From: Agapanthus africanus
Lineage: Eukaryota; Streptophyta; Magnoliopsida; Asparagales; Amaryllidaceae
Direction: 5' to 3'
DNA length: 64,000 nucleotides
Assembly (NCBI GenBank): GCA_030015575.1
Contig: JASDDO010000006.1
Location: forward strand, 103,966,045-104,030,044
The notes under the pieces are model-generated. The model saw only the letters and a list, made by a program, of their open reading frames with translations. It was not told where the DNA came from and made no database searches. Both the position numbers and the translations under genes were made by a program. Below, piece after piece: positions 62,746 through 64,000 of this stretch. The first letter of the stretch is position 1. Every line of letters starts with the position of its first letter.

Positions 62746-64000
62746 GACTAGGAATACGACAGTTCGTCCTACAATCTTCTTATATACACAGGGTTCATCT
62801 TCGTTCTTGATGAAATCAAATTCCTTGATTGCGTCATCAAAACAGATGTTCTAGCTCCGCGATGCCTGCTTTAATCCATAAATGGATTTAAGCAACTTGC
62901 ACACCTTTCCGCTTCTCCCACTGTCTACGAAACCTTCTGGTTGATCCATGTAAACGCACTCTTCCAAACAACCGTTTAGGAAAGCCGTCTTAACATCCAT
63001 CTGCCAGAATTCATAGTCATGGAAGGCAGCAATGGCAAGTAGGATCCGAATGGATTTGAGCATAGCCACCGGAGAAAAAGTCTCGCCATAGTCCAAACCA
63101 GGTCTTTGACGAAAACCTTTTGCAACGAGTCTAGCTTTATAGGTTTCCACCTGCCCATCTACACCAAGTTTCCTTTTGTAGATCCATTTGCATCCAACGG
63201 GTTTTACCCCAGGTGGAGCAATATCCAAGGTCCACACTTTATTGGCGTACATGGACTCCATTTTGGATTGCATTGCTTCCTGCCACTTATCAGAGTCCCT
63301 ACTGATAATGGCCTGCCTGAAACTGGTAGTGTCCTCTTCTTCCAAGATGCAATCCTCTCGATCCCCGTCTATGAGAAAACCGTAGTATCTTTCGGGCGGA
63401 TGAGAAATCCTACCAGATCTGCGGAGTGGCTGAGGTTCGTTTGGGGTCACTGAATTTTCTGGTTCTGCTAAATCCTCAGTTTGAGTTTGTGGATCAGATA
63501 TTTCTTCCAGTTCTACCGTGCTCCCACTTATTTCTTTTGCAAGAAATTGCCACTCTAAAAAGGTGGTGCGGCGAGCAACGAACACCTTCTGTTCCTCAGT
63601 GTGGTAGAACAAATATCCCAGAGAATTTCTAGGATATCCCACAAACTTACATAAAACTGACCGTGCTTCAAGCTTGTCTGGTTTTTGCACTTTTACATAG
63701 GCCGGACAACCCCATATCTTAATCTGTTCTAGATATGGTTTCTTACCACTCCATATTTCATATGGAGTCTGAGGAACGGATTTAGACGGAACCTGATTCA
63801 GCAAGTATGCCGCTGTCTTTAGCACAAGTCCCCAGAATGAAAGAGGTAACTCAGCATCACTCATCATAGATCGAACCATATCCAATAGGGTACGATTCCT
63901 TCTCTCTGACACACCGTTGTGCTGTGGTGTATAAGGAGGAGTGAGCTGAGAGAGAATACCATTCTCTTTTAAGTAATCTCGGAATTCCGTGCTTAAGTAC
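62746..64000 (-). pseudogene. Copia F integrase and reverse transcriptase region
   Basis: The open stretch 62851-63912 (353 codons) begins at the catalytic-glutamate block SERRNRTLLDMVRSMM. It continues through the integrase C-terminal part (GCPAYVKVQKPDKLEARS) and the PLRRSGRISHPPERYYGF linker to reverse transcriptase (WIYKRKLGVDGQVETYKARL, WQMDVKTAFLNGCL, KLLKSIYGLKQASRS). Beyond 63912 to the window end more integrase is readable (LTPPYTPQHNG, STEFRDYLKENGI). Confidence 0.9.

Larger units (their letters stand above)
59463..64000 (-). mobile_element. Ty1/copia element F (Angela/BARE-like), 3' part
   Basis: In the minus direction, from the window end: integrase, reverse transcriptase, RNase H, purine tract, 3' LTR (61741-59463). 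It lies in the leader of E. CGCTT (59458-59462) is the expected target duplication; the partner and the 5' half are outside the window. Broken at about three points in the visible part. Confidence 0.87.

Overview
The window is plant nuclear DNA made entirely of transposable elements. I see no host gene, tRNA or rRNA gene. The families present are Ty1/copia of the Angela/BARE type, Ty3/gypsy of the Tat type with a second RNase H, very large non-coding LTR elements of the LARD type, and the end of a CACTA DNA transposon. Together they point to an angiosperm with a large, repeat-rich genome. Nothing in the sequence separates monocot from dicot, although 4.5-kb-LTR LARDs and BARE-like copias are best known from Triticeae.

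The layout is a nest, and nearly everything lies inside one old copia element called C here (plus strand, visible 9446-50012, both ends outside the window). Its leader was hit by a minus-strand LARD-like element (element 1, 754-9445), whose 3' LTR is cut by the end of a CACTA transposon (1-753). Its integrase region was hit by a LARD-type element that survives as a solo LTR (A, 11207-47818, flanked by the 5-bp duplication CATAC). Element 2, a complete LARD-like element (12627-44159, duplication TTGAC, LTRs of about 4.52 kb), sits inside A. The Tat element B (13264-32993, minus strand, duplication CTCCC, LTRs of 2803 and 2808 bp) sits inside the 5' LTR of element 2. A also appears to hold a further unassigned insertion near 45.3-47.0 kb. 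The RNase H end of C was hit by D, another LARD-like LTR (from 50013). D is interrupted by a minus-strand copia E (52467-59462), whose leader is interrupted by a second minus-strand copia F (59463 to beyond 64000). Two four-level nests are therefore visible: C>A>element 2>B and C>D>E>F.

All the retroelements are fossils. Their coding regions are broken at several points or are absent, although long open stretches remain, the longest being the 962-codon pol segment of B. LTR pairs of B and element 2 differ by a few percent in the stretches I compared by eye, so these insertions are young relative to C.

The most interesting signals are these. (1) A conserved cassette occurs in the LTRs of all four LARD-like families: a splice-acceptor-like site, a 66-75-nt exon-like segment, a strong donor GTGAGTAG, then a small hairpin. 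(2) Element B has an apparent antisense gene of its own, with a TATA box, a repetitive leader, a splice acceptor and a 168-codon ORF. (3) The B LTR is built largely from dozens of different short perfect hairpins, most with a 3-nt loop. (4) An exact 158-bp tandem array lies in the 3' untranslated part of B. (5) Each B LTR carries eight or nine CACGTG palindromes.
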